Positions 46,310 through 59,875 of a stretch of DNA of 64,000 nt are shown here, piece after piece. The translations under genes were made by a program, and so were the position numbers. The notes under the pieces are model-generated. The model was not told where the DNA came from and did no database searches. It was given only the letters and a program-made list of their open reading frames with translations. Source of the stretch: Cryptomeria japonica (lineage: Eukaryota > Streptophyta > Pinopsida > Cupressales > Cupressaceae); NCBI RefSeq assembly GCF_030272615.1, contig NC_081412.1:543448335-543512334 (forward strand). The letters run 5' to 3'. The first letter of the stretch is position 1. Every line of letters begins with the position of its first letter.

Positions 46310-49300
46310 CTCCTCCGATGGCAGGATGGGTGTTAAAAGGACCGAGTCAACCATGCGGAGGCCTCACGTTATGGTGTGAATCCGTACTCGCTACAATTTT
46401 CCAAACCTATACACGTTGCTACAATTCGCTAAACTTATTACCATTTCCAAAGAGAGACAATATCTAAAGAGAGATCAGATTTTCAAATAATATGGTCAAA
46501 TGTGCCTTTTAGACGTTATATAAACGTTGTTGACAAGAAAGAATGGAATACTAAATTATTGATTGAAAAATTAAAAGATTATCATATTTGATTTTCAATT
46601 AGTTAATAAATAGTGTTTAGGTGCATCTTGGATGTTACGAAGGTGTATCTTAGATGTAACATAGGTGTCATAAAAAATAGATGTAGAAAGAATAGAATAA
46701 TACAATAATTCATGCCTCTAAAAACTCAGCGAGACCATTGATACTCCACTCATTAATAGTGAAATGTTTATATTTTCATTTAACTTTAAGTTTATTTACT
46801 TATATATTAATAACAAGTGTTTTTTTTTTAAAATTTATTTATTATTTTAGATATTAACTAGAGTAGAGGGGCCAATAGGTGACAGGGTATCAATACATGC
46901 TATAGTATTTGGACAAAATGAGACCGATAGTGGTGCTTTAAAAATGTCATGTCAATGCTTATCTCCAAAAAAGTACCTCTAAAATTCAAAAAGTAACCAA
47001 TCATGTGACGCCACATCAGCACACAAGTAAACATGACTTAGTGCACACCTATTGGTCCTATCACAATTTGGGACCATTTTGGACATCTTCACAAAAATGC
47101 ATGCTAATGTGGCATCATATTTAACCATGTGGACTTGAAACAAAATTTTTAAGTAGGGGACTTGACAAGCAAGCTACTACATAAATTGAGAAAATTTTGA
47201 AACATCCACATAAGATTTTGAGAAGTGTGAAGTTAGGGTGCTAATCATGATTTTATCTCAAATCTACTTTTTAAACATGTTTAGTTCTCATTTTATATAT
47301 GTATATTAACAAGTTGCCCCTTATCTTTATTTTTTTTTAATTTTACTTTTCCTATTTATTATTTAATTTTTATTATTGTATTACATATTTATATCTATTT
47401 TAAAATATTTATTACATTTTAAAATTATTAATTTATTATTCAATTTAAATTATTAAATATTTTAAACTATAAAATAATTGTAATTTCTACATACTATTGT
47501 AAATCAATTTAATATATATTTTAATATTTAAATATATTTATTATGCAATTATTTCATATGATAAAGTAAGGAGAAATCATTCGAATACACTTCATTTTTT
47601 TAAGGAAAAAGAAATTAGAATATATATTACCTACATATAGACTATGTACATGTTTGTGTATATTATCTTTGAATCTTCACTCAATCTATAAAGTAGGTCA
47701 GTCCAAGGATCTAATCTACTTGAGCTTAATCCTAATCACCCACCAATAATCTTAAGATGCTTTTAATCACTATATCCTTTAGAATTTAGGAAGAACAAGT
47801 TTTGAATGTCTATACTTAACTAGTATAGGTTAGTTCATGGTATATCAAATTTATAGCACTAGAGATTGAATCCATCATGCTCAAAATCAAACCATCAAAT
47901 CATAAGGACAACCCAATTCAATTTTCATTTTTTTCCTAATGCATATAATAAATAAGTATTCTAAATTATGGTTCAAATGTTATTATCAAAATAGTAGACA
48001 ACTATCTATTAACCACAAAATTAAACCAAGTATTTTTCAATTATATTTATCAAATTTTGATAGAAAAAGTGTATCAACCTTGCTTCCAACCTTAAGATAA
48101 TAAAAATTACATAACTTCTTAGATTATAGAATAAAAAATAATTTTTGGCGTATATAGAGGTCATTTTTTGCCAAAATAAATATTTCATGTTGTTTGGATA
48201 ATAATTATTTCTCTTTGTTTGGGATCTCTTCTAAATATGAACAATATTTAAATTTCTTTGATCTGTACAATTTTATAAAAAGGTGTCCTAAAAGGCCTCT
48301 CAAATTAAAAGTTATGAGCTCCAAAAATTAGGCCTCACATTAAATATCTATGAATATCTATGATACATAAAAGAGATCTAAGATCCAGTTGCATTTTTTG
48401 ACCATCTTGTAAAACATGTTATCAAACATCATAAGACAACTTTGAATGGAGATAATGGAGCCAAAATGGATTGATGAATTTGGTGAGTAGATTATGATTG
48501 AACTTATGAGAGGTAGAAGGAATATGTTATCTTTTTCATGTGGACTAATCTTGGGTTTGGTGTTAGATTTCTAACTAGGAATTTGGGAACCAAATATTGT
48601 GTATTTTTAGCTCTAATTTTCTAATTATTATTTAATAGTTTCATGTATTTTTTTCTTTTATTTGTTGGGTTCTTGATATGGAAGTTTTAATAGTAATTTT
48701 TGTAAGTATTATAATGTGTTTTCATAATTACTCTACATAATTCATTAGTGACACTCCTAAAAAACCTTAAACTTTGCAAGTGTATTGTAATATTTAACTA
48801 TTGATAATGCATTAAATTACTTTAGAGTGTGGGTTTCTCTTCTTAAACTATTTTTCCCACATACTTGTCATTATTTAATAGTATATTTCTTTTGATTTGA
48901 ACTTTTTATAGTTATATGATTAATTAAAATTTTGCACATACCTTCTCTCATGGATTAGTGTAGGAAGCATGCTCCACACCTCTACTTTCTTTCATTTGGT
49001 AATAAATTTTGATGACCTCCTATTCTCTATGTTAGGGTAAAATTTTTTGTACTAATCTAAAATTGAGTGATAAATTACATAAAATAATTGCTATAAAAAG
49101 GAAAGACATATCAAATATAAAAATGGATAAGATCTTAGGCACAAACTTTAAGTTCTGAAGGGTTAGGAAAATGGTGTCTAAATCTTGCAATAATAATATT
49201 TTTTTTGATAGTTGAGTGTGTGAGGTTCCAAGGAAAGGTACCCCCTTGTAGGGTTCAAATGGATCACCCTTAGTTACGGGTCTGAGGGTCATGAAACCTA

Positions 49301-50677
49301 ATGGGGATTTAGAGGTAGAATCCCCAAAACTAGATTTTATGTATATGTTTGAAAAGTAGAGAAATGGGTGTTTACTAGTCTAAACATGCAAATGAGGAAT
49401 TATTTCCAATCCCATCAATTTAATTGTAGAGCAACCAATTAGGCAGAAATTTATTTCCTTAGGAGATATGTGCACTTGTGATTGATTATTATCTTTTTTG
49501 TATTGATGTGATTGGATATGATGAAGACAATAAATAATGCAGAAACAAGGGAATTGACAAGAACTAGCATAAACATAGAATTGAAAATCAAAAAGTAAGC
49601 TCACATTTGAAAAGGATGTGTAAAAAGGAACTTGTGTATGACTTATGGACCTAAAGGTTTAGTCTATGTAGTGAAGTTTCTTAGACTAGATGTATTTTCA
49701 TTAATTGTGATGTGCAGATTCTGGATTAGTGTTCTCTATACATCATTCTCCCAAAATTTTAGTGAAAAAGTGTCTATCACTAAAGCGTCACTCTATAGAC
49801 TAGGGACTTCTTCTTTTTTAGAATGTGAAACTATGTGTCTCGGTATACACTCTTTGAATCTACCACTATTTGTTGTCAAATATGAAACCTACACATAGTA
49901 AAGAGAGGAAAAGTGTTGGGTTGTATAAGGGTTTTCATAAGTCAAACCATCGGTAGGAATTAACCTCTACTACAACAAAAATGATTAGAAAAGAGAGATT
50001 ACTTTTAATAGGAAGAAGCTAAAAACCTTAAGGAAATGTGAAATTGACATATGATACCTTTGATTTGATCCTCTTGCCTTGAAGTCTTAATAAATATTGA
50101 TGTTTCTTGGTAGAATTTCATGAATGCCTTCACTCAAGGAGAAAACACATAAACTTGATCATGGATGCTAACTTGAATTATTAACTTTAGACTTTTCCTT
50201 CACTACCTTCAAGATGACTAATTTATTTTCTCAATTGGAGTGTGAATTAGAATTAAATGCTAGTAGTAAGATTGATCAAATGAGGGTTGGACATTGTCTT
50301 TATACACAACTTCATGAAATATGTTGAAAATATGAACAAAGACATCATCGAGGAGCACTTTCTCACTAAACAACTTGCCAACCATTAGAGGTTCAAATTT
50401 GTGCATGATTTGACTAGACCATTATGCTAGGTTCTATAGACTAGGAGGAATAGGGTGCCATGAATTATAGCCCAGAGGACTAGGGTGCTAGATGTTGTAA
50501 ACCTTATATCTTGAGCACCAAAATCTATGACAATGACCTTGAATTGGTGTTGAGCTTCCATATTTGGCTATGCCTTAATCACAATCAATCATGAATCAAA
50601 GCATGAGTGGAAAATCACCAAATTTATCATTAAATGAGAGTGAAATGTATGAGGATACAATTTAGGACACTAAAATT
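46310..50677. other. No recognisable gene between the GLR gene and the copia LTR
   Basis: The stretch is AT-rich, extremely so at 47290-47560 (almost only A and T). Frames of 65-90 codons near 49032-49292, 49380-49604 and 49632-49898 have no domain that I recognise. I see no RNA gene. Decayed repeats are likely but cannot be named. Confidence 0.45.
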
Positions 50678-52240
50678 TGTTGGAAAATTGAGTTGTTATG
50701 ATGTGTTGTCATTGATTTAAACAAGTCTTGTCTTACCATTGCTGTCACTATGTGTTTTAAATGGTCTAGAGATGTATGTTATGATGTTGTTGTGTGGACA
50801 AGAAGTGATATTGAGGCATTTTCAAAAATATGGTGTAGTGTAAATTTCAAATATGTAGGAAAGAGTTTTTAATGTACCATTGGAAGAATTATTTGCATTC
50901 CTATGGTATGTGAAGATTATAGAGTGTGGTTCTAGATATAATGTTTATTATTTGTGTATATTATACTACCAAGTTTACGGGTTCTTTATTACTTAGATGG
51001 TGGAGTTTATTGTTGTAGTTTCTAACAATTGTGTTCTATCAGAATTGGTCTAGAGAATGCTTGGGGGTTATCTAATTTGTGGATCCAGGTGTTGTCGCTT
51101 TGAGGACATGTTTATCTAATCTGTGCAGTATTCAAGCTCAATTTTCTAGTGTTGTTTTGATTGGAAAGTAAAGTTATGGTTTTTTGAGCTCAATTATGTC
51201 AGCTGGTTTAGTTCTTAGTTGACTGTGGTGGTGTATCCTATCTACATTATTGTCCTTTTGTTCATATATTCTTTGGTGGTTGTGTTTTAAGGTTTACATG
51301 GATTTCATCATGGTGTGCGTAGATACACATTGAGTTTTTTGTATTGGAAGATGTTTTTGGTTTGACTAGTTAGTGTGCTACATTGTTTATCTACACATTT
51401 CATTTTCTGTTGATCTTTGAGGATATGTTATAGTGTGAAATTAATTGCAATAATTTTGAAATAATGTAGGGCAATGTGTTTGGTACCTATCTATTTCCTG
51501 AAGTGGATCGAATTTGATGTTATATGTCTACATGGCTGAATTTATGTAATAATATTTATTTTATCGATGGCAACCCTTAACTACGGTTTTAATGAATTAT
51601 ATTGTATATATAGGAGTGCAGATGTAGAATTTGTATGTGGGATAAATTTAAATTGATGTGAAGAAGATGTGATTGACGCATAATAAGATTTGATATTGCA
51701 AAAATTGGAAATATTCTTGAGAAGAGAATTAAAATAGTGTTTGTAGTAAGATGTGTTTGCCATGATTTGGTCACTTGACACAATGGTTCAAGGATAATTT
51801 CATTATTCGGATATCTTGTTCATTTCAATTCATTGATCCTCTACGCCTGTTGAAAGTAGGTGTGTTCCTTTTGGTAGCTAATGCACTCATTTGTATTTTG
51901 CCTGGGTGAGATAGTGAGTCTTAGTACAATGAGTCCTTTCTATCTTTCCCTAAGGTTTTCCACCTTAGTCTTGCAAGTCCTTTATGGGGTAGTGAGCTCC
52001 TTGGCCTCTAGCCTAAACATTGTAATCAATTATTCATATTGTGAGTGTAATTATCACTATGCTTTTTTCTTGTTTAGGGTTTTTTATGTAAATTTGGTGT
52101 TCATGTGTATGTTGTTGTTTTTTCTTTCATGTTTGGTAATTGCAATAATAAGTTAAGTGTCACTTGAAGTTTAATAGATTAAAAATAATTTGAGGTCTAG
52201 ATTGATTCACTCCACCTCTCAATCTTGTGGTGTTTTAACA
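50678..52240 (+). repeat. LTR of a truncated copia element
   Basis: It starts TGTTGG at 50678 and ends TTTTAACA at 52240, followed two bases later by a tRNA-Met-type primer site and then gag. About 1.56 kb. No second copy lies downstream in the window, so the element lost its 3' part, probably in connection with the LINE that follows. Confidence 0.75.
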
Positions 52241-52242
52241 AT

Positions 52243-52254
52243 TGGTATTAGATC
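52243..52254 (+). other. Primer binding site of the truncated copia element
   Basis: TGGTATTAGATC is two changes from the copia consensus TGGTATCAGAGC and stands two bases after the LTR end. Confidence 0.75.
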
Positions 52255-52297
52255 TTGGTTCCTCTTAAAAAGATTAACCTCTTGAGTAAGATCTAGA

Positions 52298-53071
52298 GTG
52301 GCAAAGGAAGTTAATTTTAAAGCATGGAGGGTCAATGGCACATGTTACTCTTATTGGAAGGAAATTATGGAATTTCACTTGGAATCTCTTTTGACTGCAA
52401 TATGGGAAAGTATCAAGAATGGGTATAATGCTCCAATAAATGGTCCTCAAACTCTAGATGAGGTTAAGGCACATGATAAAAAAAGTGAAGGCTAAAGTTG
52501 CAATTGTCTTCTGTTTAAGTGATGTGGTTTTTGCTAAAGTTTTTGAGTTGAAGTTTGCTAAAGAAGTTTGGTAGAAGCTAAGTAGTGTATATGAAGGTGA
52601 TGAGAAGACAAAGCAAGGAAAGTTGAAAAATTTGAAGCACAAGTTTGAGAGCCTAATAATGTCTTATTATGAAAACATTGGAAGCTATATTAAGGATTTT
52701 CTACTCTGCTATATTATGGAAATAATGAAATTTCACTTGGAATATCTATTGACTACAATATGAGAAAGTATCAAGAATAGGTATAATGCTCCAATAAATG
52801 GTCCTCAAACTTTGGATGAGCTTAAGGCACATGAGAACAATGTGAAGGCTAAAGTTGCAATTGTCTTCTGTTTAATGATGTGGTTTTTGCTAAAGTTTTT
52901 GAGTTGAAGTTTGCTACTAAATAAGTTTAGTAGAAGATGAGTAGTGTATATATGAAGGTGATGAGAAGACAAAGCAAGGAAATTTGACAAATTTGAAGCA
53001 CAAGTTTGAGAACTTGAGAATGTGGTATGATGAGAACATTGAAAGCTATATTAAGGCTTTTCTACTCTGCT
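52298..53071 (+). pseudogene. Copia gag fragment (DUF4219/UBN2) with an internal duplication
   Basis: The start reads YSYWKEIMEFHLES, IWESIKNGYNAP, then in other frames KVKAKVAIVFCLSDVVFAKV, FAKEVW, SSVYEGDEKTKQGKLKNLKH. This is the standard order in plant copia gag (W--M---L, IWE-I--GY--P, AKE-W--L---YEGD--VK--KL--LK--FE). The part from IMEFHLES to YIKDFLL occurs twice in a row. Sequence breaks off at 53071. Stops and frameshifts are present. Confidence 0.8.
52354..53071 (+). repeat. Tandem duplication of about 360 bases inside the gag fragment
   Basis: Unit 1 (about 52354-52710) and unit 2 (about 52711-53071) share long identical runs such as 'gctccaataaatggtcctca'. Both end in TTTTCTACTCTGCT. 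Confidence 0.85.
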
Positions 53072-53123
53072 AGGGTTTCTTTCCCAAGTGCTTGTGTCTA
53101 GTCCTACTCGATTCTGCTTCCTA

Positions 53124-54783
53124 ATGGGAGTGATGGATGGAGGGCTCCTGCGGGCATCCCCATCTTTGGTTGCCTCTAGTAATGGGGCTCGTGTTGTCTT
53201 CACTACTTTGGGTTAGAATACTGACGCCCCTATTGTGGTAGATCAAAGATTTTTTATACTTCCTCTAACTTCCCTTCCATATCAGTTGGATTCACGCTTC
53301 TCTAAAAAGGAACTTGCAATATTTATTGAAAAAATATTGGGATACAATCTTCCCCAAATGGTTAAAGTTAACCCCCAAACTGAGCTAGTGGGATCTTGAA
53401 AAATCCAAGGCCAATCGGTGGAGGTCCCTAATGATTTTCTAAATATCTCTATTGTTGAGCTAAGATTTTCTTTGGTTTGTATGTTCATAGCCTTCTCTCC
53501 TAATATTGATAGTCTTAATATTAGTGCTATAGAAAATGAATTATTTCTCTTTATCTTTGTGAATCAATAATATTTAGTCAAGATTCTCATAGAAGGCCCT
53601 TGTACCTATGGTAGTAACTTTCAAAAGTTTCTTTCTTTATGCAAATGGAAGCCAGGGTTAGACCCTACGAAGGATCTTGAGGTTGTGGCTCCAACTTGGA
53701 TTCATCTCCCAAGTGTCTCCCTAGATTTTTGTACCTCTAGTGTCCTTAAAGGATTGTTGAATCATTTGAGAGTCTTCTGACAGTGTATAGAATAACCTAA
53801 AACAAATCTAGGCTTATTTTTTCTAGGATTTGTGTTAATGTGGATGCCAACTCTATCCTTCCCACTCATGTAACCCTTCACTTAAGATTTTGTTCTTGGC
53901 TTTAGCCTATTGAATATGAAAATGAAAGAGCTTATTGTCAAGTCTATAGAAAGTATGGACATTTTAGGAATGATTGCAAGAAATAGAATGTAAGTAAATA
54001 GTCATCTCCTAACAATGTTCCTCTAGTATATTCTGCTTTGAATATTGATTTTAATAAGAGCTCTAAGCTACCTTTGATTGGTGAGATTGTTCATGGTATT
54101 CCAGCAGTTGTTGAGGTGGAGAAGACTCACAAAGAAAACAAAAATAAATAGATGAATGATTTGACTATGTCCTCATGTCATAGCTAGATCAGTTTATATA
54201 GCAACATATAGAGGAATAGTTTAAAGCTAGGGTTAACTTTGGTTTACCTCAGATTGAAAATCCTAAGGTAACAATCACACTAATGGAAGAAGACCGAAAA
54301 GAGAAAAAGAAAAATATGATTTGACAATCAAAGGAGAGCACTATTATAGAAGACAATCAGGTTGTGGTGGATATAAGTTTCTTAGATAGAAAGACAACAC
54401 AAATTGATAACATGAGTTTGGATATTGGAGGTAATCAATTGGACCATAAACTTAATAATTAGTATGTCAAATATTGAATGAAAATATTCCTTTGAAGACC
54501 CAAAAGGATGCTAAGAGCTAGGAGATGTTGTCTAGTACTAGTAATATTGAGAATGTGAAACCTTTTAGATTCTTGAGTGAGGAAATAGAAAAAAATATTA
54601 ATCTAGATATGTGCTCTAAGAATTTAAAAGATAATATAACCCTCTTGGGATTTATTTATACATTTCCTCCTAGTAAATCAAAGAAGATTCTAGAAGAGGA
54701 TGATTCAGAAATGCAGTGGATGTATGTAGGTTGGTGTCAAACCCCCCAAAAAGGAAGGTGGATGTGGAAGGGGATGCCAAGCT
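53124..54783 (+). pseudogene. LINE ORF1 (DUF4283-type RNA-binding protein), decayed
   Basis: Pieces include VEVPNDFLNISIVELRFSLV, ILIEGPCTYG, KWKPGLDPTKDLEVVAPTWI and HLPSVSLDFCTSSVLKGL. These match the DUF4283 pattern in which W-P--DP---- is followed by P-WIRLP-LP--F. A knuckle remnant, CQVYRKYGHFRNDCKK (about 53940-53987), has its second Cys changed. The C-terminal third is acidic and unrecognised. ORF1 proteins bind the LINE RNA. Several stops are present. Confidence 0.7.
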
Positions 54784-54968
54784 AGGCAAACCTTTTCACA
54801 AGGACACAAGAAGGATGGATGCTTCCAAGTAGATGGATAGTAGGAAGAAGAGGACACTTGATGGTCTCTCAGACTCAAAAAAAGAAAAGGAAATGTTTGG
54901 TTGAGTTATCCTTAGGTGAGGAGACCTTCTAGAAGATCAAAGATTAGCTATTTTACTTATTTTTTTAG

Positions 54969-57900
54969 ATGAAGATCATGTCCTAGAATATGAGAGGCTT
55001 AAATAGCCTTGTTAAGAAACATATGATCAAATGCACATTGTTGGAGTAGGGGGTTGATATTCTCTTCCTTCAAGAAACTAAATTTAAAAGTGAAGTGCTC
55101 CAAAAAATTATTAAGAATATATTGATTTTCATGTTGGTGATTTGAGGGTGGTTCAGGTGGAATTTACAATCTTTGGAATTTGGCCTCCTTATCTAGGAAC
55201 TTGTGGCACTCATCCAAGAATAGTTTAATTATTAGGATACAAAACCTGAATATTCGTCAAGGGTGGAATCTTATTAGCATCTATGCTCCAAATGTTAGAT
55301 CTCTCAGAGCTTCTCTTTGGAACTATCATGCCTCTCTTATCCTAAGTAGCCCAATTGATTTGTGGATGTTAGGTGGAGAATTTATTTTCTCCTTATACCC
55401 TTTAGAAAAACTAGGAGGTTCTGATGACTTTTCAAAAGCATGAGTGATTTGGCTGATTTTATTTTTGTTGTGGGTATAATGGATAAAGGATTACAAGGAT
55501 CCCAATTTACTTGGTCAAATAGGAGGTAGGGTCATTCTCTAATCCAAGTTAGATTGGCTGGGTTTTTGGTCACAAGCAATTAGGATAATGTGGACAACGT
55601 CTAACAATAATGCTATTACTCTCTCCTAGGAGGAAGGATTAAAGAAAGGACCCTTTCCTTTTGGATATGAGATCATGTGGAGTTTCTACCTAGATTTCAG
55701 GAAGCTTGTTGAATGGTGGAGCACTCTAGTTGATGGAATACACATTTTTCAAGTGGCCCAGAAGTTAAAGATAATCAAGGATAAAGTTAATGGGTGGAAT
55801 AAAATCTCATTTGGTAACATCTTTAGTTCTAAGAAACTAATTATATCAAAGCTTAAATCTATCCAAGATAGATTAGAGTTAGGATAGAATGATAGGTAGA
55901 GGATTGTATGGAGGACAAACCCATAAGAGACCAATGGATCAAACTTAATAAATTGGAATAGGTGTTTTGGAAACAAAAGTCTCGTGTTCAATGGCTAACT
56001 ATAGGGGATAGAAACACCAAATTATTTTATTAATTTTATATGAAGAATAAGAGTAGGAACAAGATTTAAAGACTTCAAAGGGATCATGGAACTCATACGG
56101 ACTATAATGAGGAGATCACTATGATGGATGTCTCTTTTGCCTATTCTCGGAATAATGTTCAAAACAACTTCTTGAACCCTTTTGGGATGTTGGAAGTTAG
56201 TAATAAGGTGATTACTAACCTAAACCTTAAACATCTAACTTCAAATGTTTCCTTTTAGGAAGTGAGAGGTGGTATTCTTGTTTAATGCCTTTAAATCCCC
56301 AAGATCAGATGGATTTGCCTATCCTTGTTCAAGTAATTTTGGGATCTAGTGGGGATGGATGCATATAATGCAGCAAGGGATTTGTTCAAAACTAGTAAAC
56401 TTCGTAAAAAAAATAATTATAATTTTATTTTTCTAATCCCAAAATCCAAGAATTTCAAAAAAAAATTTGGCCTATTAAACTTTGCAATACCTTTTAAAAG
56501 ATTATTTCTAACATCCTTATTAATAGGGTCAAAATAGTTCAAGGTAAGATAATTTCACATAATTAGAAAGGCTTTGTTAAGGGGATACAAATTTTGGATA
56601 TTATCATCACTACTCATGAGTTGAACCACTCCATGGAATCCTGTAAGAGGATGGGCTTGTCTCTCAAACTGGATATCTCCAAAGCCTATCAAAAAGTTTC
56701 TTGGAATTTCCTATTTGGGGTCCTTAAAAATTATGGATTTAAAAATAGATTCTGAAAGATGATGTATGAATTTGTTACCTCTCATATGTATTTAGTGATC
56801 AATTACTCTCCAAAAGGTTAATTCTCTTGTGGTAGAGGACTTAGGCAAGGTTAACCCCTGTCACCTTATCTATTTATAATTGTTGCGGAAGTCCTTGGTC
56901 AAAGGTGTAGAGATTAGAGAGTTCTCAAGGGTGTCAAAGTTGGTTCCAATCTTCCTCCTCTTATCCATCAGCAATTTGTGGATGACACCATTATTTTTGG
57001 AGAGCCATGATATGTTTCTAAAGTAAAGTGTTGGAGAGATATCTTGGACAATTATGCTCACTTATATAGAAAACATATTAATTACCATAAAAAAAAAATC
57101 TACTTCTTCAATGTCTTTCCTTATTTACAAGATAAAATTACCAAGATCATTGGATGCAATGTTGCTTCACTCCCTGATTCTTACTTGGGTCTCCCCCTTC
57201 CCATGAAATGCCCTTCTAATAACATTTGGAATAACCCCATTGAAAGCTTCCAAAAAAAACTTGCAGGATGGAAAGGGAAATTATTGAGCCTTGCAAGAAA
57301 ATTTCAATTGGTGAAATCCCATTTACAAAGTATTATGACATGTACTATCTTTCTATATTCAAAATATTTGGAGTTATAGCTGATAAAATTGAAAAAATCT
57401 AGAGGAATTTTCTTTGGCATGGGACTAAAGAAAGGTCTTGTATTATCCTAGTCACCTAGGATAGAGTGTGCACATCAAAAATTAATGCTGGACTTGTGAT
57501 CCATAAAATAAAACCATTTTAATAGGGATATTCTATCCAAAATTAGATGGAAAATTATTGAAGGGGACAGGGATTGGGTAAGAATCATCAAGACTAAGTA
57601 TCTCAATAATACCCTTCCTGCTAACCTTATTTATGGTACTAGTCAACCTTCAAGATTCCCAATTTGGAATAATATATTGAAAATAAAAAATGTGATAAGG
57701 AAAGAAGGTAAAATGATTGTTGTAGATTGAAGAAACACAAGATTCTTGGATGATATATAATACAAGGTTAATGAATCTTGATCCAAAAGGTTTCAACCAC
57801 ATCCTAGACTACATCACCAAAATTAAGCAACTAAGAACATAGCTAAAAGATTGCAATATTGAAAATAAAGATATATGTAATTGATTCTAAATGTGTTATC

Positions 57901-59440
57901 CAAGCCTAGTCCTAAGTATTCAATCATTTTTTCCAGTTTTTCTACCCATTGACTTTCTATGGGAGCATCATATGCTCATCCTAAGTTTGATGATTTTGCA
58001 AATCTCTTAATTCATTTGGAAGCAAATTATTTTAATTTGGTAAAGGAATTATTAACTCAAAAAAATGGGACTTTATGGCACAATTACCCATCTAGAAAGA
58101 TAATTATTAGGGGTGGAAAAAATTAAGGATTACCTTCAAGGGGCCAAGGGTATTTGTGACTCTAATCTTAAGAAAATAGAGAAAAAATATACCTTTCTGT
58201 AGACCTATCTTGGTGACTACTCCTTATTCTCCATGAGAAGAAAGGGAGTTTATATTTGGAAACATCAACCCTCATGGGTTTCCTCAATCAATTCTACCTA
58301 TTACGTAATTGAGGAATTTGAGAAAGAGAATTTAAATTGGAACAATATTTGGGTTGCTAACCTCATCCCCAAAACTAATTATTTCTGGTTGGTCACAACC
58401 TATAGTAATATTTTGACTATTGATAATCTGAATAAAAGGGGATTTATGTTTGTGAACAAACTCTCCCTTTTTCTTATAAACTTTGAGAATGTTGATCATA
58501 TTTTTCTACATTATCCCTATGTCAGTGAAGTTTGGACATAAGTTTTATCTACCCTAATGGTTTCCTAGCCCTCCCCTAAGAATATGAGAAGTTTTTTGGA
58601 GAAATGGAGTCTATGCCCTTTCAAACATCCTATAAGTCAAAGTATGTAGTCTCAAATTCTACCTTTTGTGGTGTGGAATATTTGAAAGGAGTTAAATAAT
58701 AATCCTTTGCGAAGATTCAAGAAACAACAATACTCCCTTTCAGGTGATTAAACAACAAATTAAATAAAATATGAATGTTGCTTCCTTTGGGTTATCAAAT
58801 TTTTTTCTGAGTCTTCAAGAGATCAGAGTTAAATAGAATTGGGGGATCAACCAAAACCTAATGAAGATTAATTGGAATAATTTAATCCTAAGAAAAGAGT
58901 GCAAATGGTCACCCCTAGAGGAAGGGTGGATTAAATGTAATTTTGATGACTACTCTAAAGGAAATTTAGGAATCTCTAGAGTTGGGGGTGTTCTTAGAGA
59001 CAACAAGGGATTCCTCATAGAAGGGTTCAACATGAATCTTTGTAGAGGTTTCAATAATTGAGTAGAAGCTTATGGTGCTTGGCAAGGTCTAAGGAGACTT
59101 AAGGAGTAGAGTTATCAAAATGTTATCCTCAAAGGGGGTTCTAGATTAATTGTGGATTTCTTAAATGTGAAAGAGGAATGCCTTTCAAAAAATAAAATTT
59201 TAATTGAAGACAACAAGGATTTGATTAGCAACTTCACTCATTCTAAAGTTAGGCATATTTTTAGGGAAGGTAATAGGGTAGTTGATGAAAAAGATAATTA
59301 TGACCTAAGGTATGAATCCTGGACCTTCCTATTATTCCCCTATTATCCTCATAGTCTCAAAGATATTCTTTCTTCAAGAAGGGGATATATTTACCTAAAG
59401 AATGCTAATTCTTTTATTTATATTCCTCTCAATGTTAATT
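54969..59440 (+). pseudogene. LINE ORF2: endonuclease, reverse transcriptase, RNase H, decayed
   Basis: The start reads MKIMS-stop-NMRGLN then VDILFLQETKF, the first blocks of the AP-like endonuclease. A later block is WNLISIYAPN. Reverse transcriptase follows: VQWLTIGDRNTKLF (about 55985), LKLDISKAYQKVSW (56670), GRGLRQG-stop-PLSPYLF (56830), and the catalytic block FVDDTIIFG (56975), where alanine is the usual second residue. DSYLGLPLP follows near 57180. zf-RVT is at 58340-58545 (NNIWVANLIPKTNYFWL, LTIDNLNKRG) and RNase H at 58900-59320 (GWIKCNFDDYSKGNLG, GGVLRDNKG). ORF2 nicks target DNA and copies the RNA there. Many stops and shifts make this a dead copy. Confidence 0.8.
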
Positions 59441-59875
59441 AAAAAGAATATTACACAAGGGAGCAGAAAAGGTCCTTATCTTTCAAATTTTCTAATTCAA
59501 ATTTGGTTGAAGTACATTATGTTGATGTGGCTTCTTAATGTTGGGTGGGGTTGAATGTTAATTATTATATTTCTCAACATGGGGGAATTTAATGCTTTAA
59601 TAGTTACGAATTTTATGAATAAGACTTGTTTTTATATTGCCATCACTGCCATGAGTGGTGATAGGATTTGTGTGGATGATGGTGCCTTACTATTGAATTT
59701 TTTCAAGGTTGGTTATTTATGGAATGGTCACTTAACATGTGAGAATTGAACCACTCGGGCTATTTTTTTTTCCATCCCAAGCCTTCATTACACTTGCATT
59801 ACTTCCTTTTTGGGTTGTAAAAATCTTTATGGGCCTAATTTGTTTTTTGTTTGCTTGTGTCTTCCAATTATTGTT

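Larger units (their letters stand above)
53072..59445 (+). mobile_element. L1-like LINE with C-terminal RNase H, decayed
   Basis: From 53072 (AGGGTTTCTTTCCC) the order is ORF1 with a DUF4283-like domain and zinc knuckle, then ORF2 with endonuclease, reverse transcriptase, zf-RVT and RNase H. This is the full arrangement of plant L1-like LINEs with an RNase H domain, about 6.4 kb. It begins at the broken end of a copia gag. The 3' end is set loosely at the end of coding similarity. No clear poly(A) tail or target duplication is seen. Confidence 0.8.
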
